NCBI RefSeq assembly: GCF_049195245.1
Contig: NZ_JBMIRR010000027.1
Coordinates: forward strand, 434,001 to 498,000
Reading direction: 5' to 3'
Length of the DNA: 64,000 nucleotides
DNA from: Arenimonas sp049195245
GTDB taxonomy: Bacteria; Pseudomonadota; Gammaproteobacteria; Xanthomonadales; Xanthomonadaceae
The stretch's first letter is position 1, and each line of letters begins with the position of its first letter. Both the position numbers and the translations under genes were made by a program. Under the pieces are notes generated by a model that worked only from the letters and a program-made list of their open reading frames with translations, was not told the origin of the DNA and did not search any database. Shown here piece by piece: positions 40,775 through 49,769 of this stretch.

Positions 40775-42649
40775 ATGGCCCCCACGCCTTCCGCGACCAG
40801 ATCCACCAAGCCGCCCAAGCCGAACCTTCGCGAACGCTTCGACGCGCTGCGCAACCTGCGCCCCTTCCTGGCCCAGATCTGGGCCACCAGCCGCCCGCTG
40901 ACCCTGGCCACGCTGTCGCTGCGCCTGGTGCGCGCGCTGCTGCCGGTGGTGATGCTGTACGTGGGCAAGCTGATCATCGACGAGGCGCTGCGCCTGGTCG
41001 GCCTGCAGCCGGAGCTGGGCACGGTGCGCGAGTGGCTCGACAGCGGGCTGCTGACGCCAGTGCTGTGGCTGCTGGCGCTGGAGTTCGGCCTGGCCGTGCT
41101 GTCGGACGTGCTGGGACGGCTGGTGTCGCTGTTCGACTCGCTGCTGTCCGAGCTTTTCACCAACGCCACCAGCGTCCGCCTGATGGAACACGCGGCCACG
41201 CTGGACCTTGAGGATTTCGAGGACAGCGAACTGCAGGACCGCCTGGACCGCGCGCGCCGCCAGACCATGGGCCGCATGACCCTGATGAGCCAGCTGTTCG
41301 GACAGGCCCAGGACATGCTGACCATCATCGGCTTCGCCGCCGGCCTGATCGTGTACGCGCCCTGGCTGATCCTGCTGCTGGTGGTGGCCCTGGTGCCGGC
41401 GTTCCTGGGCGAGGCCCATTTCAACGCGCTCAACTACTCGCTCAACTTTTCCTGGACACCGGAGCGGCGCGAGCTGGAATACATCCGGCAGACCGGCGCC
41501 AGCGTCGAGACGGCCAAGGAAGTGAAGATCTTCGGCCTGCACGACTTCCTGATCGGGCGCTTCCGCGAACTGTCCCAGCGCTTCTACGCCGCCAACCGGA
41601 CCCTGGCGATCCGCCGCGCCGGCTGGGGCAGCGTGCTCACCGCGCTGGGCACGCTGGGTTATTACGTGGCCTATGCCTACATCGCCTGGCGCACCGTGCG
41701 CGGCGAGTTCACCATCGGCGACCTGACCTTCCTGGCGGGCAGCTTCCGGAGGCTGCGCCAGCTGCTGGAAGGCCTGCTGGTGGGCTTCTCGCAGGTAGCG
41801 GGGCAGGCGCTGTACCTGGACGACCTGTTCTCCTTCTTCGAGATCGAGCCCGAGATCACCTCGCCGGCGTCGCCGCGTCCGTTCCCGATGCCGGTGCGCG
41901 AAGGCTTCGTGTTCGAGGACGTGGGTTTCCGCTATCCGGGCGCGGAACGCTGGGCGGTGCGGCGCCTTTCCTTCACGCTCAAGGCCGGCGAGGTGCTGGC
42001 GCTGGTGGGCGAAAACGGCGCCGGCAAGACCACCCTGGTGAAGCTGCTGGCGCGGCTGTACGACCCCGACGAGGGCCGCATCCTGCTCGATGGCCACGAC
42101 CTGCGCGACTACGACCTGGACGTGCTGCGGCGGAACATTGGCGTGATCTTCCAGGACTTCGTGCGCTACCACCTCACCGCCGCCGAGAACATCGCGGTGG
42201 GCCGCATCGAGGCGCGCGACGACCGCGCCCGCATCGTCGAGGCCGCGCGCCGCAGCCTGGCCGACGAGGTGATCGCCAAGCTGCCCAAGGGCTACGACCA
42301 GGTGATCGGCAAGCGCTTCAAGTACGGCGTGGACCTGTCGGGCGGCGAATGGCAGAAGGTGGCCATCGCGCGCGCCTACATGCGCGAGTCGCAGCTGCTG
42401 ATCCTGGACGAGCCGACGGCGGCGCTGGACGCCCGCTCGGAGTTCGAGGTCTTCCAGCGCTTCAAGGAGCTCAGCGACGGCAAGACCGCCGTCCTGATCT
42501 CGCACCGTTTCTCCAGCGTGCGCATGGCCGACCGCATCCTGGTGCTCAACCAGGGCCAGGTGGAGGCGGTGGGCACGCACGAGGAACTGCTGGCGCAGGA
42601 CGGACGCTATGCGGAGCTGTTCGAGCTGCAGGCGGCAGGCTACCGGTGA
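40775..42649 (+). CDS. ABC exporter, fused membrane and ATPase domains
   Basis: 624-residue type IV (type I exporter) half-transporter. The N-terminal membrane domain (about 25-345) has six hydrophobic helices. LEDFEDSELQDRLDRARRQ and TKEVKIFGLH-like (AKEVKIFGLHD) segments mark the subfamily often linked to peptide or lipid export. The ATPase domain (about 365-620) shows Walker A GENGAGKTTLVKL, Q loop FQDF, signature LSGGEWQKVAIARA, Walker B LLILDEPTAALD and H loop LISHRF. Substrate unknown. I use ATG 40775; a GTG at 40754 would add seven residues. Confidence 0.88.
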   Translation: MAPTPSATRSTKPPKPNLRERFDALRNLRPFLAQIWATSRPLTLATLSLRLVRALLPVVMLYVGKLIIDEALRLVGLQPELGTVREWLDSGLLTPVLWLLALEFGLAVLSDVLGRLVSLFDSLLSELFTNATSVRLMEHAATLDLEDFEDSELQDRLDRARRQTMGRMTLMSQLFGQAQDMLTIIGFAAGLIVYAPWLILLLVVALVPAFLGEAHFNALNYSLNFSWTPERRELEYIRQTGASVETAKEVKIFGLHDFLIGRFRELSQRFYAANRTLAIRRAGWGSVLTALGTLGYYVAYAYIAWRTVRGEFTIGDLTFLAGSFRRLRQLLEGLLVGFSQVAGQALYLDDLFSFFEIEPEITSPASPRPFPMPVREGFVFEDVGFRYPGAERWAVRRLSFTLKAGEVLALVGENGAGKTTLVKLLARLYDPDEGRILLDGHDLRDYDLDVLRRNIGVIFQDFVRYHLTAAENIAVGRIEARDDRARIVEAARRSLADEVIAKLPKGYDQVIGKRFKYGVDLSGGEWQKVAIARAYMRESQLLILDEPTAALDARSEFEVFQRFKELSDGKTAVLISHRFSSVRMADRILVLNQGQVEAVGTHEELLAQDGRYAELFELQAAGYR

Positions 42650-42721
42650 GCGCTGTGCCCGGCGGGCCGCTGCACGGCGGGGCAACCAATTCGCCGCGTG
42701 CCACGGCGATGTCTCCGCCCC

Positions 42722-43222
42722 TCAGTCGTAGCTGACGGCCGCAACGACATAGCGCGCTGGTCCGGCCGGCAGCGCGACCTCGAACTCGTCGTCGACGCGC
42801 TTGCGCAGCGCCGCCCGCGCCAGCGGCGAGTCGATGCTGATCCAGCCGGCGCGCGCATCGGTTTCATCCGGGCCCACGATGCGGTACGTCGCCGACTCGC
42901 CGCTGTCGGCGTCCTCGACGGTGAAGCGCGCGCCGAAAAAGACCGCGCCAGGATCCGAGGGCCGGCCGTCGGCGACCTTCAGCACTTCCAGCCGCTTGCT
43001 CAGGTAACGCACGCGCCGGTCGATCTCGCCCAGCTGCTTCTTGCGGTAGGTGTATTCGGCGTTTTCGCTGCGGTCGCCCTCGGCCGCGGCCGCGGCGAGC
43101 GCCTTCACCACCTCGGGGCGGCGCAGGCGCCAAAGCTCATCGAGTTCGGCGCGCAGGCGGTCGAAGCCGGCGCGGGTGATCAGGGCGGTGGAGGCTTCGG
43201 ACGGCGGACGCCAACGGGACAT
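42722..43222 (-). CDS. greB: Transcription elongation factor GreB
   Basis: 166-residue Gre factor that binds the RNA polymerase secondary channel and stimulates cleavage of backtracked RNA. The N-terminal coiled coil (about 14-80) contains ITRAGFDRLRAELDELWRLRRPEV, then AAAEGDRSENAEYTYRKKQLGEIDRRVRYL with the two acidic tip residues D and E. The C-terminal FKBP-like domain ends in VDDEFEVALPAG. The longer coiled-coil sequence and Arg-rich patch favour GreB over GreA. 17 bases downstream of the HerA-like gene. Confidence 0.9.
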   Translation of the reverse strand: MSRWRPPSEASTALITRAGFDRLRAELDELWRLRRPEVVKALAAAAAEGDRSENAEYTYRKKQLGEIDRRVRYLSKRLEVLKVADGRPSDPGAVFFGARFTVEDADSGESATYRIVGPDETDARAGWISIDSPLARAALRKRVDDEFEVALPAGPARYVVAAVSYD

Positions 43223-43239
43223 GGGTGTGCCGGCGCAGG

Positions 43240-44757
43240 TCAGCGCTTCTTGCCGCCGAGCAGGCTGCCCAGGATGCCGCGCAGGATCTGGCGGCCCAGG
43301 CCCGTGGCCACCGTGCGCGTGGCCGACTTGGCGGCGGCTTCCACCGCGCCCTGGCGGCGCTTCGTGCCCCACAGGAATTCGTCCATTTTCGACGGGGGCT
43401 TGGGCGCTTCCGCAGGCGCCGGTTTGCCCGCGCCGCCGCCATTGGCGGCCGGGCCGGTGCCACTCGCTTCGGGGGCCGCCGACTGCGCGGCGCGCGCGGC
43501 CAGCATTTCGGCGGCCGACTCGCGGTTCACGGCGGTGTCGTACTTGCCGCCCACCGGGCTGCGTGCGCGCACGGTAGCGCGCTCTTCCTGCGTGATCGCG
43601 CCCATTCGGCAGCGCGGCGGGCAGATCAGCGCGCGTTCGACCGGCATCGGAATGCCCTTGTCCAGCAGCATCGACACCAGGGCCTCGCCGACCGCGAGTT
43701 CGCCGATGGCCTTGGCCACGTCGATCTTCGGGTTCTGCACGAACGTCTCGGCGGCGGTGCGCACCGCCTTCTGGTCGCGCGGCGTATAGGCGCGCAGCGC
43801 GTGCTGCGCGCGGTTGCCCAGCTGGCCCAGCACCTCGTCGGGGATGTCGTCGGGGTTCTGCGAGCAGAAGTACACGCCCACGCCCTTGGAACGGATCAGC
43901 CGCACCACCTGCTCCACGCGCTGGCGCAGCGCGGGCGGGCAGTCGTTGAACAGCAGGTGCGCCTCGTCGAAGAAGAACACCAGCTTGGGCACGTCCAGGT
44001 CGCCCACCTCGGGCAGAGTCTCGAACAGTTCCGACAGCAGCCACAGCAGGAAGCTGGAATACAGGCGCGGGCGCAGTATCAGCTGCTCGGCCGCGAGCAG
44101 GTTGATCACGCCCCGGCCGGACATGTCCTGGCGCATCAGGTCGGAAAGCTGCAGGGCCGGCTCGCCAAAGAACTGCTCGCCGCCGTCCTGCTCCAGCCGC
44201 AGCAGTGCGCGCTGGATCGCCGCCACCGACTGCGGGCTGACCAGGCCGTACTCCTTTGAAATGGCGGACTTGTTCTCGGCCACGAAGCTGAGCAGGGCGC
44301 GCAGGTCGTCCAGGTCCAGCAGCAGCAGGCCCTGGTCGTCGGCCAGCTTGAAGGCGATGTCCATCACGCCCGACTGGATTTCATTGAGCTCGAGCATGCG
44401 CGACATCAACGGCGGCCCGACCTCGGACACGGTGGTGCGCACCGGGTGGCCCAGCTTGCCGTAGAGATCCCAGAACACGACCGGGCTGGCTTCCTGGGTG
44501 TAACCGTCGATGCCGATCTGCTGCACGCGCGCGGCGAGCTTGTCGCTGGGTACACCGGGCACCGCGAGACCCGCGATGTCGCCCTTCACGTCGGCCATGA
44601 ACACCGGCACGCCCAGACGCGAGAAACCTTCGGCCATCACCATCAGCGTCACCGACTTGCCGGTGCCGGTGGCGCCGGCGACGAGGCCGTGGCGATTGCC
44701 GTACTTGCCCAGCAGGCGCACGGGCAGCTCGCCCTTGCCGATCAGGATGTCGCTCAT
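43240..44757 (-). CDS. HerA-like DUF853 ATPase (YjgR family)
   Basis: 505-residue P-loop protein of the HerA/FtsK superfamily. N-terminal ILIGKGELPVRLLGKYGNRHGLVAGATGTGKSVTL has the Walker A; FMADVKGDIAGLA follows; Walker B is LVFFFDEAHLLF; VYFCSQNPDDIPDEVLGQLGNRAQHALRAY is the DUF853 hallmark. The C-terminal quarter (about 405-505) is Ala/Pro/Gly-rich with a basic end. Widely distributed but uncharacterised; possibly a DNA translocase. TAGAAT box upstream at 44797-44792. Confidence 0.88.
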   Translation of the reverse strand: MSDILIGKGELPVRLLGKYGNRHGLVAGATGTGKSVTLMVMAEGFSRLGVPVFMADVKGDIAGLAVPGVPSDKLAARVQQIGIDGYTQEASPVVFWDLYGKLGHPVRTTVSEVGPPLMSRMLELNEIQSGVMDIAFKLADDQGLLLLDLDDLRALLSFVAENKSAISKEYGLVSPQSVAAIQRALLRLEQDGGEQFFGEPALQLSDLMRQDMSGRGVINLLAAEQLILRPRLYSSFLLWLLSELFETLPEVGDLDVPKLVFFFDEAHLLFNDCPPALRQRVEQVVRLIRSKGVGVYFCSQNPDDIPDEVLGQLGNRAQHALRAYTPRDQKAVRTAAETFVQNPKIDVAKAIGELAVGEALVSMLLDKGIPMPVERALICPPRCRMGAITQEERATVRARSPVGGKYDTAVNRESAAEMLAARAAQSAAPEASGTGPAANGGGAGKPAPAEAPKPPSKMDEFLWGTKRRQGAVEAAAKSATRTVATGLGRQILRGILGSLLGGKKR

Positions 44758-44791
44758 CTTGCTCCGCTCCGTGGCGTGTCGGTGTGCTGCG

Positions 44792-44797
44792 ATTCTA
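44792..44797 (-). promoter_or_regulatory. -10 element of the HerA-like gene
   Basis: Minus-strand GCTAGAATCGCAG contains TAGAAT followed by C, 34 bases before the ATG. Confidence 0.4.
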
Positions 44798-44863
44798 GCC
44801 CGCGGCTTGCCGGGCTGGCGTTGCGGCCGCTAGGCTGCGCCCCTGTCGTCCGGAACCCTGCCC

Positions 44864-46330
44864 ATGCGCGTGCGCCCCCTGTTCGTCCTGATCCTGCCGC
44901 TGCTGGCCCTGCTGGCCCTGCTGGCCGCGTCGCCGGCCGAGGCCCGGCGCCCCTCGGCCAAGGTGCAGAAGCTCTATGACACGCTGGCCGCGTCCACCGA
45001 GCAGTACCGCGCCGGCGTGGCCCAACTGCGCAAGGGCGAGACGGCGCCGGGGCGCGAGGCCATCCGCCAGGCCTCGGGCCAGCTGCTGGATGCGGCGCGC
45101 CGTTGCGGCGCCACCCGCGGCTGCGACAGCGCGCGCTTCCTCGCGGCCTACGACGCCCTGGTGCAGCAGGGCGCGGATCTCGCCGCCGGCGGCGAAGGCT
45201 TCGGCGCCGCGGAAGCCGGGATAGGGGGCAGCGCCCAGCAATCGGGCGTGCTCGGCGCGATGCCCGAGGCAGGGCGCTCGATCAGCCTGCTCAAGGGCCG
45301 CGACCTGCGCGAGATCATCGAACTCAACGAGCCGGTGAAGGCCGCGATGGCCGAGTGGCTGACCTGGATGCGGCCCAGCCTGATCACCAGCTGGGAGAAC
45401 TACCAGCAGATGCGCTTCCTGATGTGGCCCGAGTACGAGAAGGCCGGGCTGCCCGAAGCCCTGCTGTTCGGCATCCTGGCCAAGGAGTCCAATGGCCGCG
45501 TGCATGCGGTATCGCGCGCGGGCGCGGCGGGCCCGATGCAGTTCATGCCGGCCACCGGCGCGCGCTTCGGCCTGGGCTGGCGCGACGGCTTCGACACTCG
45601 CTACGACCCGCAGCTGGCGGCGCGTGCGAGCGTGCTCTACTTCAACGAGCGCTTTGCCGAGCTCAACAACGACCTGGAATTCGCGGTGGCCGCCTACAAC
45701 GGCGGCGAAGGCCGCGCGCTGCGCCTCAAGCGCGCCTCGGGCGACAAGGATTTCTGGGATCCCGAGGTGTACGCCCAGCTGCCGCCGGAAACCCGCGACT
45801 ACGTGCCCTACGTGCTGGCGGCGGCCTGGCTGTTCCTGCACCCGGAGCAGTACGGGCTGGAGTTCCCGAAGGTGGACGGCGCGGCGACCGTGATCAAGCT
45901 GGCGGCGCCGGCGTCCATCTACCAGCTTTCGATCTGCCTGGGCGGGCCGCGCGACGGCTACTTCCGCCCCCTGCGCAACCTCAATCCGCGCTACGAGCCG
46001 CATTTCCTGATCCCGGCGGGTACCGAACTGCGCGTGCCCGTGGCGGTGCCGCCGCTGTACCAGGCCTCGTGCCTGACCGGTCCGCGCGCCGAAGCCGCGG
46101 TGGCGCTGATGGCCGCCAGCAAGCCGACGGTGCCGGCCACGGCCACGCGACCGCCGGCATCGCGCGCGGTGGCGGCACGCAGCTACCGGGTGAAGTCGGG
46201 CGACACGCTGAGCAGCATCGCCCGCCGGAATGATTGCGCCAGCCCCGAAGCGCTGGCGCGCGCCAACGGCCTGCGCTCGCCCTACGTGTTGCGCACCGGC
46301 CAGCAGCTCAAGCTCACCGGCTGCGGCTGA
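44864..46330 (+). CDS. Lytic transglycosylase with SLT and LysM domains (MltD-like)
   Basis: 488-residue periplasmic peptidoglycan enzyme. Signal peptide 1-27. The SLT catalytic domain (about 195-345) includes LLFGILAKESNGRVHAVSRAGAAGPMQFMPATGARFGL with the catalytic Glu in AKES, then FAVAAYNGGEGRAL and the C-terminal RDYVPYVLAA. A single LysM (about 440-486, YRVKSGDTLSSIARRN) binds glycan. The N-terminal region has two cysteines (RRCGATRGCDS). MltD of E. coli carries two LysM and a lipobox; this protein has one LysM and no lipobox. Confidence 0.88.
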   Translation: MRVRPLFVLILPLLALLALLAASPAEARRPSAKVQKLYDTLAASTEQYRAGVAQLRKGETAPGREAIRQASGQLLDAARRCGATRGCDSARFLAAYDALVQQGADLAAGGEGFGAAEAGIGGSAQQSGVLGAMPEAGRSISLLKGRDLREIIELNEPVKAAMAEWLTWMRPSLITSWENYQQMRFLMWPEYEKAGLPEALLFGILAKESNGRVHAVSRAGAAGPMQFMPATGARFGLGWRDGFDTRYDPQLAARASVLYFNERFAELNNDLEFAVAAYNGGEGRALRLKRASGDKDFWDPEVYAQLPPETRDYVPYVLAAAWLFLHPEQYGLEFPKVDGAATVIKLAAPASIYQLSICLGGPRDGYFRPLRNLNPRYEPHFLIPAGTELRVPVAVPPLYQASCLTGPRAEAAVALMAASKPTVPATATRPPASRAVAARSYRVKSGDTLSSIARRNDCASPEALARANGLRSPYVLRTGQQLKLTGCG

Positions 46331-46348
46331 GCGGAGCCGCGCCGCGGA

Positions 46349-48379
46349 TCAGAGCTTGTCCCAGCCCGCGCGCGGCTTGAAGCGGCCGCCGTAGCGCGTG
46401 GCCAGCACTTCCAGCCGCGCCACCAGCTTGTCGTCGCCGACCGCCTTGATGTGCTGGATCGGGCCGCCGCGGAAGGGCGCGAAACCGGTGCCGAAGATCA
46501 CGCCGGCGTCGAGCAGGTCGGCGTCCGACACCACGCCGTCGTTGAGGCAGGACACGGCTTCGTTGAGCAGCGGCAGGATCAGGCGGTCCTCCAGATCCTC
46601 GGGCGCCTGGTAGTCCTTGGGCACCTCGGGCTTGACCGCCTTGCCGTTCTCCCACTTGTACAGGCCCTGGCCGTCCTTCTTGCCGCGCCGGGCTTCCTCG
46701 ACCTTGAAGGCCTCGGGCAGGGCCTGGCCATGGAAGTCGGCCATGATCCGGCCCACGCTGGCGGCGACATCCAGGCCCACGGTGTCCACCAGTTCGATCG
46801 GGCCCATCGGCATGCCGAACTTCAGCGCCGCCTTGTCGATCACCGGTCCCGGGATGCCTTCGGAGAACGCGATGATGGCTTCCTGCATGTAGGGCGCCAG
46901 GATGCGGTTCACCAGGAAGCCGGGTGTGCCGGCGACGGGCACCGGCAGCTTGTCGATGGCCTTGCAGAAGGCCGCCAGGCGCCGCTCGGTCTCGGCGTCC
47001 AGGCCGTCGTGGCGCACGATTTCCACCAGTGGCATCAGCGCCACCGGATTGAAGTAGTGCAGGCCGGCGAAGCGCGCCGGATCCCGGCGGCCTTCGCGCA
47101 GCTGGGTCAGCGGAATCGAGGAGGTATTCGAAACCAGGATCGCGCCGGGCTTGAGCGTTTCCTCCACCTTGGCGAACAGCGCCTGCTTGGCCTCGAGGTT
47201 CTCGAAGATGGCTTCGATCACCAGGTCGGCCCGGGCCACGCCCGCGCCCTCGACGTCGGCCACCAGGCGCGCCTGGGTGGCCTCGCGCTTGGCGGGGTCC
47301 TTCACCTTTTTCTCGAACAGCGCCCGGGCGCGGTCCATTGCCGGCTGCACGAACTTCATCTCGCGGTCCTGCAGCGTGACGTCGAAGCCCCGCAGCGCGC
47401 ACCAGGCGGCGATGTCGCCGCCCATCACGCCGGCGCCGATCACGTGCACGTGGGTGATGCCATGGTCCTTGCCGCCCAGGCCCTTGAGCCGGTCCATCAG
47501 GAAGAACACGCGCACCAGGTTGTGCGCGGTCGGGGTACCGGCCAGCTTCACGACCGACTTCGCCTCGGCCTTGAGGGCCGCATGTACCGGCAGGCCGCCG
47601 CTGCGGCGCCAGGTGTCGATCAGGGCGAACGGCGCCGGGTAGTGTTCCTTGCGCGCCTTGCGGGCGGTGGCCTTGGTGATCTGCGGCGCCAGCAGCGCGC
47701 GGCCCAGGCCGGTGTTGGTGGCCCAGGCGGTGAAGCGCTGCTTGAACGGCCGCGTGGTGCCGCGCTGGGCCAGCTTCACGGCCTCGTCCAGCAGCAGCGC
47801 GGGCTCGACCACCTTGTCCACCAGGCCCATCGCGCGGGCCGAGGACGCGGACAGCGAACGCCCGGTCAGCATCAGGTCCATCGCGGCCGGTGCACCCAGC
47901 AGGCGCGGTGCGCGCACGCTTCCGCCCCAGCCCGGATAGATGCCCAGCTTGATCTCGGGCAGGCCGATGCGGGTGGACTCGCTGTTGCTGGCGATGCGGT
48001 AGCGGCAGGCCAGCGCGATCTCGGTGCCGCCGCCCATGCAGTGGCCGTGGATCGCGGCCACGGTGGGGCAGCGCAGTTCGGCCAGCTTCTGGAACACCAG
48101 CTGGCCGCGGCGGATCCAGTCCTCGACCAGGCCCTTGGCGGCGATTTCCTCGAAGCTCTTGATGTCGGCGCCGGGGATGAAGCCGGCCTTCTTGCCCGAG
48201 ATGATGACGATGCCCTTGGGCAGTTCCAGGGCGATGCGCTCGATCATGGCCTCGAGCTCGTCTAGCACGGCGCGCGACAGCGCATTGACGCCCTGGTCGG
48301 CGCGATCCAGGGTCAGCACCAGGATGCCGTCGGGGCGGCGGTCGGCCTGCCAATGGGCGAGGCGAAGTCCGTCGAACAT
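46349..48379 (-). CDS. Fatty-acid oxidation multifunctional enzyme (enoyl-CoA hydratase / 3-hydroxyacyl-CoA dehydrogenase), FadJ/FadB type
   Basis: 676-residue two-part enzyme. The N-terminal crotonase domain (about 1-200) has GVNALSRAVLDELEAMI, GFIPGADIKSF, AAIHGHCMGGGTEIALACRYR with the catalytic Glu, and GLPEIKLGIYPGWGGS. The dehydrogenase part has the NAD site VIGAGVMGGDIAAWCA at about 300, FENLEAKQALFAKVE, SNTSSIPLT, LHYFNPVALMPLVEI with catalytic His, and GFLVNRILAPY. Start ATG 48379 is preceded by GGAGA; ATG 48391 is an alternative without a ribosome site. No thiolase (fadI/fadA) neighbour, so FadJ versus FadB is undecided. Convergent with the transglycosylase. Confidence 0.88.
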   Translation of the reverse strand: MFDGLRLAHWQADRRPDGILVLTLDRADQGVNALSRAVLDELEAMIERIALELPKGIVIISGKKAGFIPGADIKSFEEIAAKGLVEDWIRRGQLVFQKLAELRCPTVAAIHGHCMGGGTEIALACRYRIASNSESTRIGLPEIKLGIYPGWGGSVRAPRLLGAPAAMDLMLTGRSLSASSARAMGLVDKVVEPALLLDEAVKLAQRGTTRPFKQRFTAWATNTGLGRALLAPQITKATARKARKEHYPAPFALIDTWRRSGGLPVHAALKAEAKSVVKLAGTPTAHNLVRVFFLMDRLKGLGGKDHGITHVHVIGAGVMGGDIAAWCALRGFDVTLQDREMKFVQPAMDRARALFEKKVKDPAKREATQARLVADVEGAGVARADLVIEAIFENLEAKQALFAKVEETLKPGAILVSNTSSIPLTQLREGRRDPARFAGLHYFNPVALMPLVEIVRHDGLDAETERRLAAFCKAIDKLPVPVAGTPGFLVNRILAPYMQEAIIAFSEGIPGPVIDKAALKFGMPMGPIELVDTVGLDVAASVGRIMADFHGQALPEAFKVEEARRGKKDGQGLYKWENGKAVKPEVPKDYQAPEDLEDRLILPLLNEAVSCLNDGVVSDADLLDAGVIFGTGFAPFRGGPIQHIKAVGDDKLVARLEVLATRYGGRFKPRAGWDKL

Positions 48380-48464
48380 GGCGGTCTCCATACGAAGGGG
48401 TAGGGTGGGAGCACGTATCATCGGGGCAGGACCCCGGGGGGTCAACGCCGGGGCGGGCGCCCGG

Positions 48465-48493
48465 GGAACTTCCCGGGGCCGGCGATGTCCATG
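48465..48493 (+). promoter_or_regulatory. Sigma-E-type promoter of rpoE
   Basis: GGAACTT at 48465-48471 is an exact sigma-E -35 box. After 16 bases comes TCCATGA, a partial match to the sigma-E -10 (TCTGA or TCAAA). The predicted start is near 48500, giving a leader of about 30 bases to the rpoE ATG at 48529. This indicates autoregulation. Confidence 0.6.
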
Positions 48494-48528
48494 AATCGGC
48501 CCGGATGGCCGCAGGAGCAGCGGCCCGG

Positions 48529-49125
48529 ATGGGCGACGACAATCAACTGGACCTGGCCCTCGTCAAGCGTGTTCAGGCTGGCGACAACTCGGCGTTCGAC
48601 CTGCTGGTGCGCAAGTACCAGCACCGGATCGGCGCGGTGGTGTATCGCTTCGTGCCCGACCATGCCGAATGCCAGGACATCACCCAGGAGGCCTTCATCC
48701 GTGCCTATCGGGCGCTGGCGAACTTCCGCGGCGATGCGCAGTTCTATACCTGGCTCTACCGGATCGCCGTGAACACCGCCAAGAACCACCTCGTCGCCAC
48801 CAAACGCCGGCCACCCCTGGCCGACATCGCCGCCGAGGATGCCGAACACCACGCCGGCGCCGGGCGCATGCACGACAACGACACGCCCGAGCACCAGCTG
48901 CTGCGCCAGGAAATCGAACAGACGGTCACCGACACCGTGGCCGGCCTGCCCGAGGAACTGCGCCAGGCCATCACCCTGCGCGAGGTGGATGGCCTGAGCT
49001 ACGAGGAAATCGCCGCGCTGATGCAATGCCCGATCGGCACGGTGCGCTCGCGCATCTTCCGCGCCCGGGAAGCCATCGATCAGAAGCTGCGCCCCCTGAT
49101 GGACCACGAACGAGTGCGACCATGA
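48529..49125 (+). CDS. rpoE: Extracytoplasmic stress sigma factor RpoE (AlgU)
   Basis: 198-residue ECF sigma factor. Region 2 includes DLLVRKYQHRIGAVVYRFVPDHAECQDITQEAFIRAYRAL and FYTWLYRIAVNTAKN; region 4 has LPEELRQAITLREVDGLSYEEIAALMQCPIGTVRSRIFRAR. It directs envelope-stress genes and is held inactive by RseA. Start ATG 48529, giving MGDDNQLDLAL; an ATG at 48505 would lie within a few bases of the predicted transcription start. The stop overlaps rseA (ATGA), ensuring coupled synthesis of the antagonist. Confidence 0.95.
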   Translation: MGDDNQLDLALVKRVQAGDNSAFDLLVRKYQHRIGAVVYRFVPDHAECQDITQEAFIRAYRALANFRGDAQFYTWLYRIAVNTAKNHLVATKRRPPLADIAAEDAEHHAGAGRMHDNDTPEHQLLRQEIEQTVTDTVAGLPEELRQAITLREVDGLSYEEIAALMQCPIGTVRSRIFRAREAIDQKLRPLMDHERVRP

Positions 49126-49769
49126 CCCCGATTCCGCCCGACCTGCTGCAAGATCTCTGCGCCTGGATGGACGGCGAGCTGCCCGAGCCGCAGGCCCGTT
49201 TCCTCCAGCGCCGTCTCGAGCACGACCCGGAGCTTCGCGGCCAGTGGGAGCGATGGCAGCTGGCGTCGGCCTGCCTGCGCGGCCAGCCCGTGCGGCCCAT
49301 GCCCGCCGCGCTCGCCCCCGCCATCGCGGCGGCCATCGCCGGCGAACGGGTGGCCGCGCCGGGTGCCAGGCGCTGGCCTTGGCTGGCCGGCGCGGCCGCC
49401 GCCGTGTTCGCCGCGGCGCTGCTGCCGGGCCTGCTGGCCGAGGCGCCGGGTCCGGGCCTTGCGCCCTCGCCGGAACTGGCTGCACAGCCTGGTGTGCCCG
49501 TGTTCGAAGCCAGTCCGATGCCGCCGGCACCCTCGACGCCGGTGGACGCGGCCACCTCGGTGCGGGATTTTCCCCTGGCCGAAGTCGCGGGCGGCAAGCC
49601 CTGGCCGCGCTCCCCGCTCGCGCCCGACGGGCGTTCGATGGAGGCCTACCTGGTCCGCCACAACGCACTGATGGCCGAAGATGGACTGGGCGGCTTCATG
49701 CCTTACGTCGACGTGGTCGCGCATGCGACCGACGAGGCCTCTGGAAGCCAGGAAAACGCGGAGCAGTGA
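49122..49769 (+). CDS. rseA: Anti-sigma-E factor RseA (MucA-like)
   Basis: 215-residue single-span protein. The cytoplasmic N-terminus (LCAWMDGELPEPQARFLQRRLEHDPELRGQWERW) matches the RseA sigma-binding domain. The transmembrane helix is at about residues 86-105 (WPWLAGAAAAVFAAALLPGLL). The periplasmic part (106-215) is Pro-rich and ends in a segment with ESLVR-like basic residues. It is cleaved stepwise by DegS and RseP in model species. ATGA overlap with rpoE and TGATG overlap with rseB. Confidence 0.85.
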   Translation: MTPIPPDLLQDLCAWMDGELPEPQARFLQRRLEHDPELRGQWERWQLASACLRGQPVRPMPAALAPAIAAAIAGERVAAPGARRWPWLAGAAAAVFAAALLPGLLAEAPGPGLAPSPELAAQPGVPVFEASPMPPAPSTPVDAATSVRDFPLAEVAGGKPWPRSPLAPDGRSMEAYLVRHNALMAEDGLGGFMPYVDVVAHATDEASGSQENAEQ

